NCBI RefSeq assembly: GCF_002909445.1
Contig: NZ_PPXC01000017.1
Coordinates: 28,016-92,015, forward strand
Reading direction: 5' to 3'
Length of the DNA stretch: 64,000 nucleotides
DNA from: Arthrobacter glacialis
GTDB taxonomy: Bacteria; Actinomycetota; Actinomycetes; Actinomycetales; Micrococcaceae
Part shown: positions 54,964 to 63,972 of the stretch, one piece after another
Position numbering within the stretch: position 1 is the first letter of the stretch
Layout: each line of letters starts with the position of its first letter
Notes under the pieces: generated by a model
The model's input: only the letters and a program-made list of their open reading frames with translations
Told to the model about the DNA's origin: nothing
Databases searched by the model: none
Made by a program: the position numbers and the translations under genes

Positions 54964-54978
54964 ATACATCTGATGTAT
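54964..54978. promoter_or_regulatory. GntR-like operator upstream of the fucosidase gene
   Basis: ATACATC-T-GATGTAT is a perfect 7-1-7 palindrome, about 93 bp before the fucosidase start, in the divergent 215-bp gap with the DUF1801 gene. The shape resembles FadR-subfamily GntR sites. No GntR gene is in the window. Confidence 0.5.
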
Positions 54979-55086
54979 CGCCGTCCATAGATGAAGCAAT
55001 AGGGACATGAGCGGGGCAGTTCACCATGGCACGGTGCGGAGAAAAGCGGCCAACGCTAAACTACGAGGAACAAAAGGAGCGCGATT

Positions 55087-55563
55087 ATGGGTGCTGAGCC
55101 ACTGTCACCAAAGACTGACAACAGGACCAACAAGACTCATCCCACAGCAGTGGATCCGATGGGGTTCATCGCCACCGTGGACACCACGGAAGCGCGGCGC
55201 CAGGATGCCGTTGTTTTGCTGGAACTGATGGCAGAGATCACCGGACAGCCGCCACGCATGTGGGGGCCAAGCATCATTGGATTTGGCGAATACCACTACA
55301 AGTACGCCTCGGGGCGTGAGGGCGACGCGGCCGCCGCAGGGTTCTCACCCCGGAAGGCGAACCTGGTGATCTACGGGCTCCAAGACCCGCCAGAGGCCGG
55401 ACCTTTGCTGGAAAAGCTGGGCAAGTTCAAATCCAGCGTGGCGTGCGTCTATATCAACAAGCTCGCCGATATTGACCTGGGCGTGCTCCGTGAACTCATT
55501 GATCTGAGCTACCGGTACATCACCACAACGGACATGCAGTCGCTGCAGTCCCAAAGGGATTAG
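55087..55563 (+). CDS. DUF1801-domain protein
   Basis: 158 residues, AGGAG 8 nt before the ATG. The core MWGPSIIGFGEYHYKYASGREGD and FSPRKANLVIYGL ... LLEKLGKFKSSVACVYINKLADID is the DUF1801 pattern (YdhG-like fold). No enzyme activity is known. It lies alone between the fucosidase and the rplI operon. Confidence 0.85.
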   Translation: MGAEPLSPKTDNRTNKTHPTAVDPMGFIATVDTTEARRQDAVVLLELMAEITGQPPRMWGPSIIGFGEYHYKYASGREGDAAAAGFSPRKANLVIYGLQDPPEAGPLLEKLGKFKSSVACVYINKLADIDLGVLRELIDLSYRYITTTDMQSLQSQRD

Positions 55564-55569
55564 TTAAAG

Positions 55570-55609
55570 CAAGAAGCCCGGCTCCCGAAAACGGGGGCCG
55601 GGCTTCTTG
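55570..55609. terminator. Bidirectional terminator between DUF1801 and rplI
   Basis: 18-bp stem CAAGAAGCCCGGCTCCCG with one G-T pair and loop AAAA, followed by TTT. It lies between convergent genes and ends the ribosomal-protein operon as well. Confidence 0.88.
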
Positions 55610-55630
55610 TTTGAAGCTATAAACGGGCTA

Positions 55631-56080
55631 TTAGCCTGCTACAACGTTCAAGGTGATGACAGCTGAAACGTCGTCGTGGAGACGAAGAGTTGCAGTGTGC
55701 TTGCCGGTGCTCTTGATGTGAGCAGGCAGTTCAACCTTGCGCTTGTCAATGGCTCCCAGACCTGCAGCGGCAACAGCCTTTGCAACGTCGTCAGCCTTGA
55801 CGGTACCGAACAAGCGGCCTGAGGCGCCTGCCTTTACCTTCAAAACAACAACGTTGGCCTGCAGAGCCGAGGCCTGCTCCTGAGCAGCTTCGATGGAAGC
55901 GTGCACGTGGGCCAAGCGAGCAGCCTTGATGATTTCCACCTGCTTCTCGCCACCCTTGGACCAGGTGAGGGCGAAGCCGCGGGGAAGAAGGAAGTTACGT
56001 GCGTAACCGTTCTTTACCTCAACGATGTCGCCAGCGGCACCGAGGCCGCTTACTTCGTGGGTCAAAATGAGCTTTGCCAT
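55631..56080 (-). CDS. rplI: 50S ribosomal protein L9
   Basis: 149 residues, full length. The N-terminal RNA-binding motif [18 protein letters not shown], a long connecting helix and the C-terminal domain are present. It is the last gene of rpsF-ssb-rpsR-rplI, 15 bp after rpsR. Confidence 0.97.
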   Translation of the reverse strand: MAKLILTHEVSGLGAAGDIVEVKNGYARNFLLPRGFALTWSKGGEKQVEIIKAARLAHVHASIEAAQEQASALQANVVVLKVKAGASGRLFGTVKADDVAKAVAAAGLGAIDKRKVELPAHIKSTGKHTATLRLHDDVSAVITLNVVAG

Positions 56081-56095
56081 GTTTATTTATCTCCC

Positions 56096-56335
56096 TTAAC
56101 CGCGGCCAGCGCCGGAGTAGGGCAGCAATGCAACTTCGCGGGCGTTCTTGATTGCCTGGGCGATTTTGCGCTGCTCCTGAACGGTAACACCCGTGACACG
56201 ACGTGCACGGATCTTTCCACGGTCAGAGATGAATTTGCGCAGCAATGCTACGTCCTTGTAGTCGATGACAGTGATGTCAGCGGCCTTCAAGGGGTTGGAC
56301 TTTGGTTTGGGCTTACGGAGTTCAGCCTTAGCCAT
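56096..56335 (-). CDS. rpsR: 30S ribosomal protein S18
   Basis: 79 residues. The core [29 protein letters not shown] and the C-terminal LLPYSG are standard S18. It has no cysteine, so it is the zinc-independent form. It lies 16 bp upstream of rplI in the operon and 89 bp after ssb. Confidence 0.97.
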   Translation of the reverse strand: MAKAELRKPKPKSNPLKAADITVIDYKDVALLRKFISDRGKIRARRVTGVTVQEQRKIAQAIKNAREVALLPYSGAGRG

Positions 56336-56424
56336 CGTGGAGCTCCTTAGTATTCGTGGAGCCCGTGGATATTAATCCGCGGGATGGAGTGCGTACGGCG
56401 GTTGCCGCACAAATATTTTTAGTG

Positions 56425-57036
56425 CTAGAAGGGAGGCTCGGAGTTATCCGGGCCAGCGCCCCAGCCGCCGGAGGAGCCGCCACCGGGCGTGGCCCAGGGA
56501 TCGGCTGCCGGTGCGGGCTGCTGCTGCGCGCCGCCGCCACCCCAGGGAGCGTTGCCGCCACCGGGATTGGCGCCGAAGCCACCTTGGCCTCCGCCAGCGT
56601 TGCCGCCGCCGAAGTTGCCGCCTTGGCCACCGTTGCCGCCACCGAAGTTGTTCCCACCCTGACCGCCGGAGCGTTGGGTGCGGTTAACCTTGGCATTGGC
56701 GTAACGCAGCGAGGGGCCGATCTCGTCGACCTCAAGCTCCATGACGGTGCGCTTTTCGCCTTCTTTGGTGTCGTAGGTCCGCGACTTCAGCCGGCCTGAA
56801 ACAATCACGCGGGTACCCTTTGTCAGGGACTCGGCAACGTTTTCGGCCGCTTCACGCCAGATCGACGCGCGGAGGAACAGCGTTTCGCCGTCTTTCCACT
56901 CGTTGGACTGGCGGTCAAAGGTCCGCGGAGTCGACGCAATGGTGAAGTTCGCTACTGCTGAACCGCTCGGGGTAAACCGAAGTTCGGGGTCACCGGTGAG
57001 ATTACCAATGACCGTGATAGTGGTTTCGCCTGCCAT
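56425..57036 (-). CDS. ssb: Single-stranded DNA-binding protein
   Basis: 203 residues. The N-terminal OB-fold ([29 protein letters not shown]) occupies residues 1-110. A Gly/Asn-rich flexible tail of about 80 residues follows and ends with the acidic tip NSEPPF, which binds replication partners. It lies between rpsF and rpsR as in most actinobacteria. Confidence 0.97.
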   Translation of the reverse strand: MAGETTITVIGNLTGDPELRFTPSGSAVANFTIASTPRTFDRQSNEWKDGETLFLRASIWREAAENVAESLTKGTRVIVSGRLKSRTYDTKEGEKRTVMELEVDEIGPSLRYANAKVNRTQRSGGQGGNNFGGGNGGQGGNFGGGNAGGGQGGFGANPGGGNAPWGGGGAQQQPAPAADPWATPGGGSSGGWGAGPDNSEPPF

Positions 57037-57097
57037 CTGCTCCTGCTTCCTGCTTGTGTTTTCCTACGGAGAAAGAACTAAAGAAAGTGAACCGAAA

Positions 57098-57403
57098 TTA
57101 CTCGGCTACTACTTTCTGCTCTTCCGGACGGGTGATCTTGGTGCGCAGGATGGTCTCGTTGAGGCCAAGAACGCGGTCAAGTTCCTGAGCGGTAGCAGGC
57201 TCAGCGGTGAAGTTCACCACTGCGTAGATACCTTCAGACTTCTTCTGGATGTCGTAAGCCAGGCGACGACGGCCCCAGATGTCAACCTTTTCGATGGTTC
57301 CACCATCGTTGGTGATGACATTCAGGAACTTCTGAAGCGACGGCTCAACGGTACGCTCATCAACATCGGGGTCGATGATTACCATCAGTTCGTAAGGACG
57401 CAT
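57098..57403 (-). CDS. rpsF: 30S ribosomal protein S6
   Basis: 101 residues from the ATG at 57403; an in-frame GTG four codons earlier is less likely because it sits directly on the AGGAGG. The start [18 protein letters not shown] and the [19 protein letters not shown] strand are typical. It is the first gene of the rpsF-ssb-rpsR-rplI operon. Confidence 0.96.
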   Translation of the reverse strand: MRPYELMVIIDPDVDERTVEPSLQKFLNVITNDGGTIEKVDIWGRRRLAYDIQKKSEGIYAVVNFTAEPATAQELDRVLGLNETILRTKITRPEEQKVVAE

Positions 57404-57599
57404 ATGTGAACCCACCTCCTTTGGGCTAGGCGGTTACGGCATTTCCGTAACAGGAGGTTCATTTGCGGTGTCCGGCGGCCCCCAAGCACACAGATTGAGT
57501 GGCCTTGGCGCCAGCACAGACTTATCTAGCTTACCGTAATTACGACGCCGGACACTCGCCCGCGCGCGTAACTCTCACCACATGCCCCGGACCAGCATC

Positions 57600-57667
57600 A
57601 AAAAAGACGGCGTTGGCGGTTAAAGCCGGTGGTCTACTGGCGGCCGAAACCGCGAACGCCGTCTTTT
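57600..57667 (+). terminator. Terminator-like long hairpin upstream of the Wadjet operon
   Basis: 21-nt arms (57600-57620 and 57647-57667) with one mismatch and a 26-nt loop that itself can fold. The stem begins with AAAAA and ends with TTTTT. It lies between the divergent rpsF and jetA starts (gap 57404-57730), 63 bp before jetA. No gene upstream on this strand needs a terminator, so attenuation or insulation of the operon is possible. Nothing else is recognised in the gap. Confidence 0.6.
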
Positions 57668-57730
57668 TCGGCGCTGCCATGCCTTAAAATGGAACTTACC
57701 CCACCCCACCCCTGCCTGAAAGTCCACGCC

Positions 57731-59188
57731 ATGCGCTCCACTGATAACGCCGTCGCACAGTGGCACGCGCAAAATCAACTGCGTCAGAGCCCCGCGTGGA
57801 AGCTGCTGCAGGGCGCGCCGTGGGCTGCAGCGTTTCTGCGGGCCGAGTTCACAGCCACCAAGCAGCGCGTTCCATTGGAAGAGTTCCACGCCGACTTGGC
57901 GGACTTCATGAAGGAACTGCGCGAAGAAAACCTCAGCCTCAATGAGTCCTGGCAGGCGTCCCACTACGCCGATTCCTGGGTGCGCAGCCAGTTTCTGGCC
58001 CGCCCCATGGCTGACGGCAAATTCTTTTACGAACCCACAGCAAGCACTGCCCGCGTCCTGGCCTTCATGGACACGTTGACGGGTCAGCGGACCAACCTCA
58101 ACAGCTCCCGGCTGAGCACCTTGCTGACAAGCATTGAAACGCTGTCCTTTCAAAGCGACCCCAACCCGGAATCCCGGATTGCCGCGCTCGAGGCCGAGAT
58201 CGCCGAGCGCCAAAACGAAATTGAGGCGCTGCGCAACGGCGAGAGCCCCGCGGTGCTGTCTGCCGACTCCGCGGTGGCCGCCACCCGCAGTGTGCTCGAT
58301 TTGGCCGCCAGCCTGCCAGCTGATTTCAAGCGCATGCGCGACGGCGTGGACCTCATGTTGCACACCATCCGCCAGGAAATCATGGAATCCTCCGTGACGA
58401 AGGGTGTAGCCGTGGGCCAGGTGCTGGCCGGCGACAAGGCGTTGCGCGGCACTGCCGAAGGAGAGACCTTTGAAGGCTTCACCGAATTCCTCAACGACCC
58501 CATCCAGCAGGCCCGCTTCCGGCAGTCGATCAACGAGGTCCTGGAGCGCGACTTCACGGACCAGCTGAGTTCCGAGGAACGGGCAAACCTGGCCTCGCTG
58601 CTGCGTGAAATGCGTCGCGAGGCGGCGGACGTGCACGCCATTTATGGGCGCCTTTCCGAGAGTTTGCACGCCTACGTGCAGTCGGCCGAATTTAGGGAAT
58701 CCGTGTTGTTGCGCCGGTCCATTCACGCAGCCGAGCAGGCTGTGGCCAAAGCGACACTCGGTTCGCGCACGGCTGTGGTCGAGCCACTGCTGTACTCCCC
58801 CACATTTGAAACGCTGGCCGGGCTGGGCATCTTCAACCCGGCGGACCATGTGCCCCCGCCCAAGCTTGCAGCTCCCCCTGAGCTAAGCGATGCCGACATC
58901 CACCGCACCCCCGTCACGCCTGCGCCGGACATGCCAACGCTGCACGCCGCCGTCGAACGTACCAAGGTAACCCGCAACGGCAGGGCAACCCTGGCGGACG
59001 TTTATGCCAGCCTGCCACCGGAACTCCACCACATCAACACCATCCGGGGACTGATTCTGGCTGCCCGCGCCTCGACAAACACCATGGATTCCACGGGCAC
59101 ACAAACTTTGACTTTCACCCAGATCGACGGCACCGCACGGACTGCCCGCATCCCGTTGTTCACCTTCACGAAGGACTCCGCGTCATGA
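57731..59188 (+). CDS. jetA: Wadjet subunit JetA (DUF3375, MksF/MukF-like kleisin)
   Basis: 485 residues from the ATG at 57731; the frame is open upstream through the hairpin. DUF3375 features: the N-terminal winged-helix start LRQSPAWKLLQGAPWAAAFLRAEF, EFHADLADFMKELREE, YEPTASTARVLAFMDTLTG, and a middle coiled coil. In Wadjet/MksBEFG systems JetA is the kleisin that bridges the SMC-like ATPase heads. Its stop overlaps the jetB start (ATGA). A weak GAAAG precedes the start. Confidence 0.88.
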   Translation: MRSTDNAVAQWHAQNQLRQSPAWKLLQGAPWAAAFLRAEFTATKQRVPLEEFHADLADFMKELREENLSLNESWQASHYADSWVRSQFLARPMADGKFFYEPTASTARVLAFMDTLTGQRTNLNSSRLSTLLTSIETLSFQSDPNPESRIAALEAEIAERQNEIEALRNGESPAVLSADSAVAATRSVLDLAASLPADFKRMRDGVDLMLHTIRQEIMESSVTKGVAVGQVLAGDKALRGTAEGETFEGFTEFLNDPIQQARFRQSINEVLERDFTDQLSSEERANLASLLREMRREAADVHAIYGRLSESLHAYVQSAEFRESVLLRRSIHAAEQAVAKATLGSRTAVVEPLLYSPTFETLAGLGIFNPADHVPPPKLAAPPELSDADIHRTPVTPAPDMPTLHAAVERTKVTRNGRATLADVYASLPPELHHINTIRGLILAARASTNTMDSTGTQTLTFTQIDGTARTARIPLFTFTKDSAS

Positions 59189-59874
59189 GCACCAGTTCCC
59201 ATCCCACGCCCGCCGGGACCAGCGCGGCCAATACGGAGCGGATGTTGTTTCCCGGCGACACGGGCGCCTTCCCGCTGGAACTGCGCCAGGCGTTGGTCCG
59301 ACTGCTCCGCGGGCCCTACATTGACGGCACGGCTGAACCGGCCCTGTGGACCACCATCCTGCGCCACACCGTGTCCCTGCAGCAGTACCTGAGTGAAATT
59401 TTCCTGCTGCTAAGCGTTGATGCGGACCGCAAAATTGCGTTGCTGACACCTGTCCCGATGGACGCCGCGCACACCCAGCCCATCGTCGCGCGCAAGCCGC
59501 TGCGCCGCGAGGAGACACTTTTGGCGCTGCGTTTGAGGGTGCTGCTGGACCGTCATGCGGGCAGCGGCACGGATGTGACAGTCTCGCGCAGCATGGCCCG
59601 GGAAATTTTGGCCGAACACCGCCAACCGGGCGCGGTCGATGACAAACGCCTCGATGAACAAACCGACGCAGCCTTGGCCAGGCTGATGGGCCTAAAACTG
59701 ATTTTGCCCACCGAGTTGGCGGGCGAATATCGGGTGAGCAACGCCTTGGCACTCGCACTGCCGTTTGATTCGATCGAGCAAATTCCGGCCTATCTGGCGG
59801 CTCTGGACAAAAGCGCCGCCAGCGATTCCTTCGATCTCGATTCCCCCGACGAAGCAACGCAGGAGATCCTCTAA
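59185..59874 (+). CDS. jetB: Wadjet subunit JetB (DUF4194, MksE-like)
   Basis: 229 residues. The DUF4194 core runs from LRQALVRLLRGPYIDGTAEPALWTTIL, through LFLLLSVDADRKIA and RREETLLALRLRVLLDRH, to the winged-helix region. This KITE-type subunit binds the JetA kleisin. Overlapping starts and stops (ATGA with jetA, TAATG with jetC) show tight coupling of the three genes. Confidence 0.88.
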   Translation: MSTSSHPTPAGTSAANTERMLFPGDTGAFPLELRQALVRLLRGPYIDGTAEPALWTTILRHTVSLQQYLSEIFLLLSVDADRKIALLTPVPMDAAHTQPIVARKPLRREETLLALRLRVLLDRHAGSGTDVTVSRSMAREILAEHRQPGAVDDKRLDEQTDAALARLMGLKLILPTELAGEYRVSNALALALPFDSIEQIPAYLAALDKSAASDSFDLDSPDEATQEIL

Positions 59875-62800
59875 TGAGCATTGCCACCACGCTGCCCATT
59901 GGTGAAGACATCAACCCCGGCCAGTTCCGGCTCAGCCAAATTCAGATCATTAACTGGGGCACCTTCCACGGCCGCCATTCCATGTACGTGGACCGAGCCG
60001 GGACCTTGTTGACAGGTCATCCCGGCGTGGGGAAGTCCACCTTGTTTGACGGCATCCAGCACATTTTCTATGCAGCTCCCCGCCTGAATGAATCAGCGCA
60101 TGAGGCGTCCAACCGGAAGGACCGGCGCACCACCTTCAGCTATATGCGCGGCCGCAAGATCAAGACGGCCAGCGGCATTGAATACCAACGCCCCAGCGCC
60201 ACCTGGTCCGCCGCCGCCCTGGTGTTTGAGGACGGTCTGGGCCGGGCTGTCACCATTGCGGCACTGTTTGACCTGCCAGCCAATGGCCTGGAAGGCCAGG
60301 TGGGCAAGCACTATGTCATCCACGACGCCGAATTGGATACCCAGGCGCTCGAAGGTCATGGCAGCCGGCGCTTTTCGCCCTCGTCCCTGCACGCTGCTCT
60401 CCCCGGAGCCGAGGCCTTTGACGTGCACAAGACATTTGCCGAGCGGTTCCGCCGTAAATTGGGCATCCACAATGACAAGGCGTTCAGCCTGCTGCGCACC
60501 CTGCAAAACGGCAAGGGCCTGGACAAGGGTGTCAACCGCTTCTTCCGCTACGAGGTGCTGGACAAGCCGGCAACCCTCGCTGCAGCGGCGGCAGCGGTGG
60601 AGGATTTTAGTCATCTGAGCGGGATTTACCGCCAGCTCGAGGATGCCCGCGGGCAGCGTGACGCCCTGGCCCCTGTGCCGGAACTGCACAAAAGGCTGGC
60701 GGAATTCAACCACAACCATTCCCGCACAGTTGAGCTAAAAAACGTGCAGCTCCCCTTGTTGCGTCAGCAATTCCAAGCCGAACTGCTGACCGCCAAGGCG
60801 GTCGCCCTCAGCGAAGCTCAGGAGGAAAAGCAGCAACAAATCGAGGCAGCCACACTGACCAAGGACGCCCTGGCTGAATCCGCGTCCACCTTGGCGCAAC
60901 AGCATGCCAACCACGGCGGCCGGGCCATCGAGGGCCTGGAAAAAGACATCCGCACCGGGAAGCGGGAACTTGCCGAACGGTTGCGTTTGGAAGCAAGTGT
61001 TCGCGAGGACTTGGACGCTGCCGGGCTCGTACATGAATGGAGTGCGGCCGGCCTGGACGCAGCGCGCGCGTTGGCGGGCGCCGGCGTCGAACACCAACAA
61101 GGTGAGACCGAGTCGGCACGGAACCGCGAGTACCAAGCCGTCGCAGCGAGTGTAAACCTCAAGGACCAAGCGAAGGCGCTGCGGGCCGAGATTGAGTCTT
61201 ACGAGCGCAGGGGCAGCAATATTGACCCGCGCAGTGCGGCCGCCCGACGGGCTATTGGCGCAGTCACAGGCATCGACATCGCGGACATGCCCTTCGCCGG
61301 TGAGCTGGTGGACATGGGTGGCGGCCACAGCGTGTGGCGGCCTGCGGCGGAGAAGGTCCTGCGTTCCCTGGCCACCACCTTGCTCATCAAGGGTGGGGAC
61401 ATTGAAGCTGTCACCGCCGCCATCAACACCTTGGACGGGCACGGCAAGCTTCGCTGGATAGACATCAGCCTCCCCACCCGGACAGGCGCAGTTGCCGGCA
61501 CCGACGAGTTGGTGACCAAGCTGGACTTCCACGCGTCCGACGCCGGCGACTGGGTCCGGGCGAAAATTACCTCCGACTTTGCGTTCGTCTGCGTTGAGAA
61601 CGACGCGGAGTTGCACCAGCACACCAGGGCCATTTCACAAGCCGGCACAGTGAAACTGAACTCGGCGGTATTCGAGCGCGACACCCGCTCCATCAATCCC
61701 GGGGACTACCTGCTCGGTTTCAACAATGTTGCCAAGATTGCCCAGCTGGAAGAGCAGGCTCTGGCCCTCGCCGCCGACCATGAGGCCTCTGCTTCCGCTG
61801 CCACCCAAAGCAGCCTGGCCAAGGAACAGTCTGCTCAGCGGCTGGCTTCCCTGAAGCGCATTTCCGGTGACCAGCGGACCTTTGCGCAGCTGGATTCCGC
61901 AGCACTGGCCGCAGCGTTGGAAGTTCTGCACGCCACCTTGGAGCAAACCATTGCCGGCAGTGCCACCTTGGCCCAGTTGCGCGAATCGCTGGCTTCCGCC
62001 AATGCAGAATTGGAGGCGGCCGTGGGCAAGGTGGCCGTGCTACACCACGATCTAGCCGCCATTGGCAAGGACCTTGCCAACGTTCAGGCTGCCCTGCGGA
62101 ACGCCAGTGAACTACAGCAGGCCGCCCCGGACTGGGCAACAGCTGCGTTTGCGCCGTACTTGAGCGACGGCGAACCCGCGTCCTTGGATGAGCTGGAGGT
62201 GCTTCTGTCCCGCGTTGCTGTGGACCTGGGTGAGCGAGCCGCAGCCTTGAAAGAACGCCAGTTCCGCACAGAAGGCGCCCTCAGCGAGATTTTTAAGTCC
62301 TTTGCGCGCCAATTCGGCCCCACCATGAGTGCCAGCTACGGTACCGGGGCCGATGCCAGCATTCACTATGGAGAGCTGTATGAGCGCATTATTTCCGACG
62401 GCCTCCCGCAGCGTCAGGATGAGTTCCGGGAGTACTTCAACAACCGCTCCTACGAACGTTTCTCCGATCTTTTGCAACTCTTGGAAGAGGAGCGGCGCAC
62501 CATTGAGGAACGTATATTGCCGCTGAATCAAATCTTGGCGGATGTGCCTTTCGAGAAGGGCAGCCGGCTGCGGCTGGAAGTCAAGACCACCATCCCCGAT
62601 GAGGCCAGGGCTTTCCGCAACGATCTCAAGGAGGCCTTGGGGAATGCGTACACCAAGGCGAGCGAAGAAAAGATGGCAGCCAGCTACCAGCAGCTGGAAC
62701 GATTGGTCAATGCACTTGCCGATCCAGGCATGGCCCACTGGGCAGATACCGTCCTTGATGTGCGCCAGCATGTGACCATCAGCTGCAACGAGCACCGTCC

Positions 62801-63173
62801 CAACGGGGAAGTTGAGATGGGCTTGGAACCGGGCACACTCTCAGGTGGTGAGGGGCAGCGCTTCACTTCCTTCATCATGGGCGCGGCCTTGGCCTACCAG
62901 CTGGGCATAGATGTGCAGGGCTACAGCACCTATGGCACTGTCATGATCGATGAGGCCTTCATCCAGGCGAACTCAGAATACGCTGGCGCGGGTATCAACG
63001 CGCTGCAGGAATTTGGCTTCCAGCTTCTGCTGGCTGCCCCGGAGGACAAGGTGGACCTGTCCAAGCATTTGGGCTCGGTCACCGACATCATCAAGCACCC
63101 ACAGGCGAACGTTTCAGGTTTCGTCTCCACCGGTCAGTCCCCCGCCACGGCCACCGACATTATCCTGCGCTAG
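59874..63173 (+). CDS. jetC: Wadjet subunit JetC (SMC-like MksB/MukB-type ATPase)
   Basis: 1099 residues. Walker A is GHPGVGKST with Lys54. Long coiled-coil arms run to a hinge-like globular region near residues 460-560 (RAIGAVTGIDIADMPFAGELVDMGGG). The signature motif LSGGEGQR starts at Leu989 and Walker B is VMIDEAF with Asp1026-Glu1027. It is the ATP-driven DNA-loop motor of the complex. AGGAG is 8 nt before its ATG. All ATPase motifs are intact, so the complex looks functional. No jetD (DUF3322/DUF2220 nuclease) follows. Confidence 0.9.
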   Translation: MSIATTLPIGEDINPGQFRLSQIQIINWGTFHGRHSMYVDRAGTLLTGHPGVGKSTLFDGIQHIFYAAPRLNESAHEASNRKDRRTTFSYMRGRKIKTASGIEYQRPSATWSAAALVFEDGLGRAVTIAALFDLPANGLEGQVGKHYVIHDAELDTQALEGHGSRRFSPSSLHAALPGAEAFDVHKTFAERFRRKLGIHNDKAFSLLRTLQNGKGLDKGVNRFFRYEVLDKPATLAAAAAAVEDFSHLSGIYRQLEDARGQRDALAPVPELHKRLAEFNHNHSRTVELKNVQLPLLRQQFQAELLTAKAVALSEAQEEKQQQIEAATLTKDALAESASTLAQQHANHGGRAIEGLEKDIRTGKRELAERLRLEASVREDLDAAGLVHEWSAAGLDAARALAGAGVEHQQGETESARNREYQAVAASVNLKDQAKALRAEIESYERRGSNIDPRSAAARRAIGAVTGIDIADMPFAGELVDMGGGHSVWRPAAEKVLRSLATTLLIKGGDIEAVTAAINTLDGHGKLRWIDISLPTRTGAVAGTDELVTKLDFHASDAGDWVRAKITSDFAFVCVENDAELHQHTRAISQAGTVKLNSAVFERDTRSINPGDYLLGFNNVAKIAQLEEQALALAADHEASASAATQSSLAKEQSAQRLASLKRISGDQRTFAQLDSAALAAALEVLHATLEQTIAGSATLAQLRESLASANAELEAAVGKVAVLHHDLAAIGKDLANVQAALRNASELQQAAPDWATAAFAPYLSDGEPASLDELEVLLSRVAVDLGERAAALKERQFRTEGALSEIFKSFARQFGPTMSASYGTGADASIHYGELYERIISDGLPQRQDEFREYFNNRSYERFSDLLQLLEEERRTIEERILPLNQILADVPFEKGSRLRLEVKTTIPDEARAFRNDLKEALGNAYTKASEEKMAASYQQLERLVNALADPGMAHWADTVLDVRQHVTISCNEHRPNGEVEMGLEPGTLSGGEGQRFTSFIMGAALAYQLGIDVQGYSTYGTVMIDEAFIQANSEYAGAGINALQEFGFQLLLAAPEDKVDLSKHLGSVTDIIKHPQANVSGFVSTGQSPATATDIILR

Positions 63174-63197
63174 GCTGCTGCTGGCGCGCCAGAACCA

Positions 63198-63826
63198 CTA
63201 GCCCAACTGCAGCGCGGCATTCCCGGCAACGGCCGCCGTCGTCAATCCAAGCCGGGTCTTGGAGAACCTCTCACCAATGAACAGGACTCCAATGACCCCG
63301 GCGAGCAGCACCGAGGACTCTCGCAGGGCCGAGACCAGCGCAAGCGGAGCCACACTCTGGGCCACAACCACCATGCCGTAGGCCAGCATGGACAGCACCC
63401 CGCCCAGCGACCCGATCTTCCAATGCTTGCCAACCGCCCGGACGTGGACCCGGCGCCCGGGGGCCATCAGCAAGCACACCGAGGGCAGAATCAGGCCATG
63501 AAGCAGGAACAGCCACGAGATGTAACTCAGCGGGTTCCCGGATTGGCGCACACCCAGCCCATCCACCAGGGTGAATGCGGCAATGCTAATACCTGTCATC
63601 ACGGCAAAGAGGGCACCCTTTTGCTGCCGCCGTCCCCAATCAGCGTCAACGCCAGCAAGGTCACGGCAATTACCGCCACCAGAAACACCGCCAACCCGCG
63701 GGCCAAGGGATAGATCTGGCTAAAGGCGCCGTACTTGTAGGAGGTGGTGAGCAAAAGCAAGTACGTTGTTTGCAAACATGCCGAGGCAAGGATGAACGGC
63801 CACGCGGCGTGGTCTGCGGCACTGCG
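63198..63826 (-). pseudogene. Broken EamA/DMT transporter gene: 5' truncation and a frameshift
   Basis: The C-terminal half (stop at 63198) reads GALFAVMTGISIAAFTLVDG to SALRESSVLLAGVIGVLFIGERF, a normal EamA repeat. The N-terminal half reads in another frame upstream, WPFILASACLQTTYLLLLTTS and IYPLARGLAVFLVAV, and this frame hits a stop near 63615. A net one-base loss between about 63615 and 63641 separates the halves. The expected first ~45 residues are missing, because stops close the frame at 63827-63838. It is convergent with jetC. Confidence 0.8.
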
Positions 63827-63843
63827 TTAGTCACGTTAAACAT

Positions 63844-63909
63844 CTGACCCGCAGTAGTGGTCGAAAAAACGTGTTTTTGGCGTGTTTTTCGACTGCTACT
63901 GCGGGTCAG
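63844..63909. repeat. Third member of the GCAGTAGT hairpin family
   Basis: CTGACCCGCAGTAG (63844-63857) pairs perfectly with 63896-63909, and the stem continues imperfectly through TCGAAAAA. The core GCAGTAGTgGTcGA parallels GCAGTAGTTGTTGA of the copies at 8554 and 37898. It directly abuts the truncated 5' end of the DMT pseudogene. Confidence 0.7.
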
Positions 63910-63927
63910 TTGTTGTTTTAATGAAGG

Positions 63928-63955
63928 GAGGCCCCTCACCGTGGTGTGGGGCCTC
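63928..63955. terminator. rRNA-operon hairpin
   Basis: GAGGCCCCtCACC / GGTGtGGGGCCTC forms a 13-bp stem with one mismatch and a 2-nt loop, 18 nt after the 5S end on the minus strand. T residues are on the plus-strand side (63960-63965), and the minus-strand side has TTCATT. Confidence 0.7.
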
Positions 63956-63972
63956 TACCTTTTTTACGTGTT

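Noticed and set aside
57620-58849. 409-codon minus-strand open frame antisense to jetA
   Set aside because: jetA shows DUF3375 family motifs and operon coupling; the antisense frame has neither.
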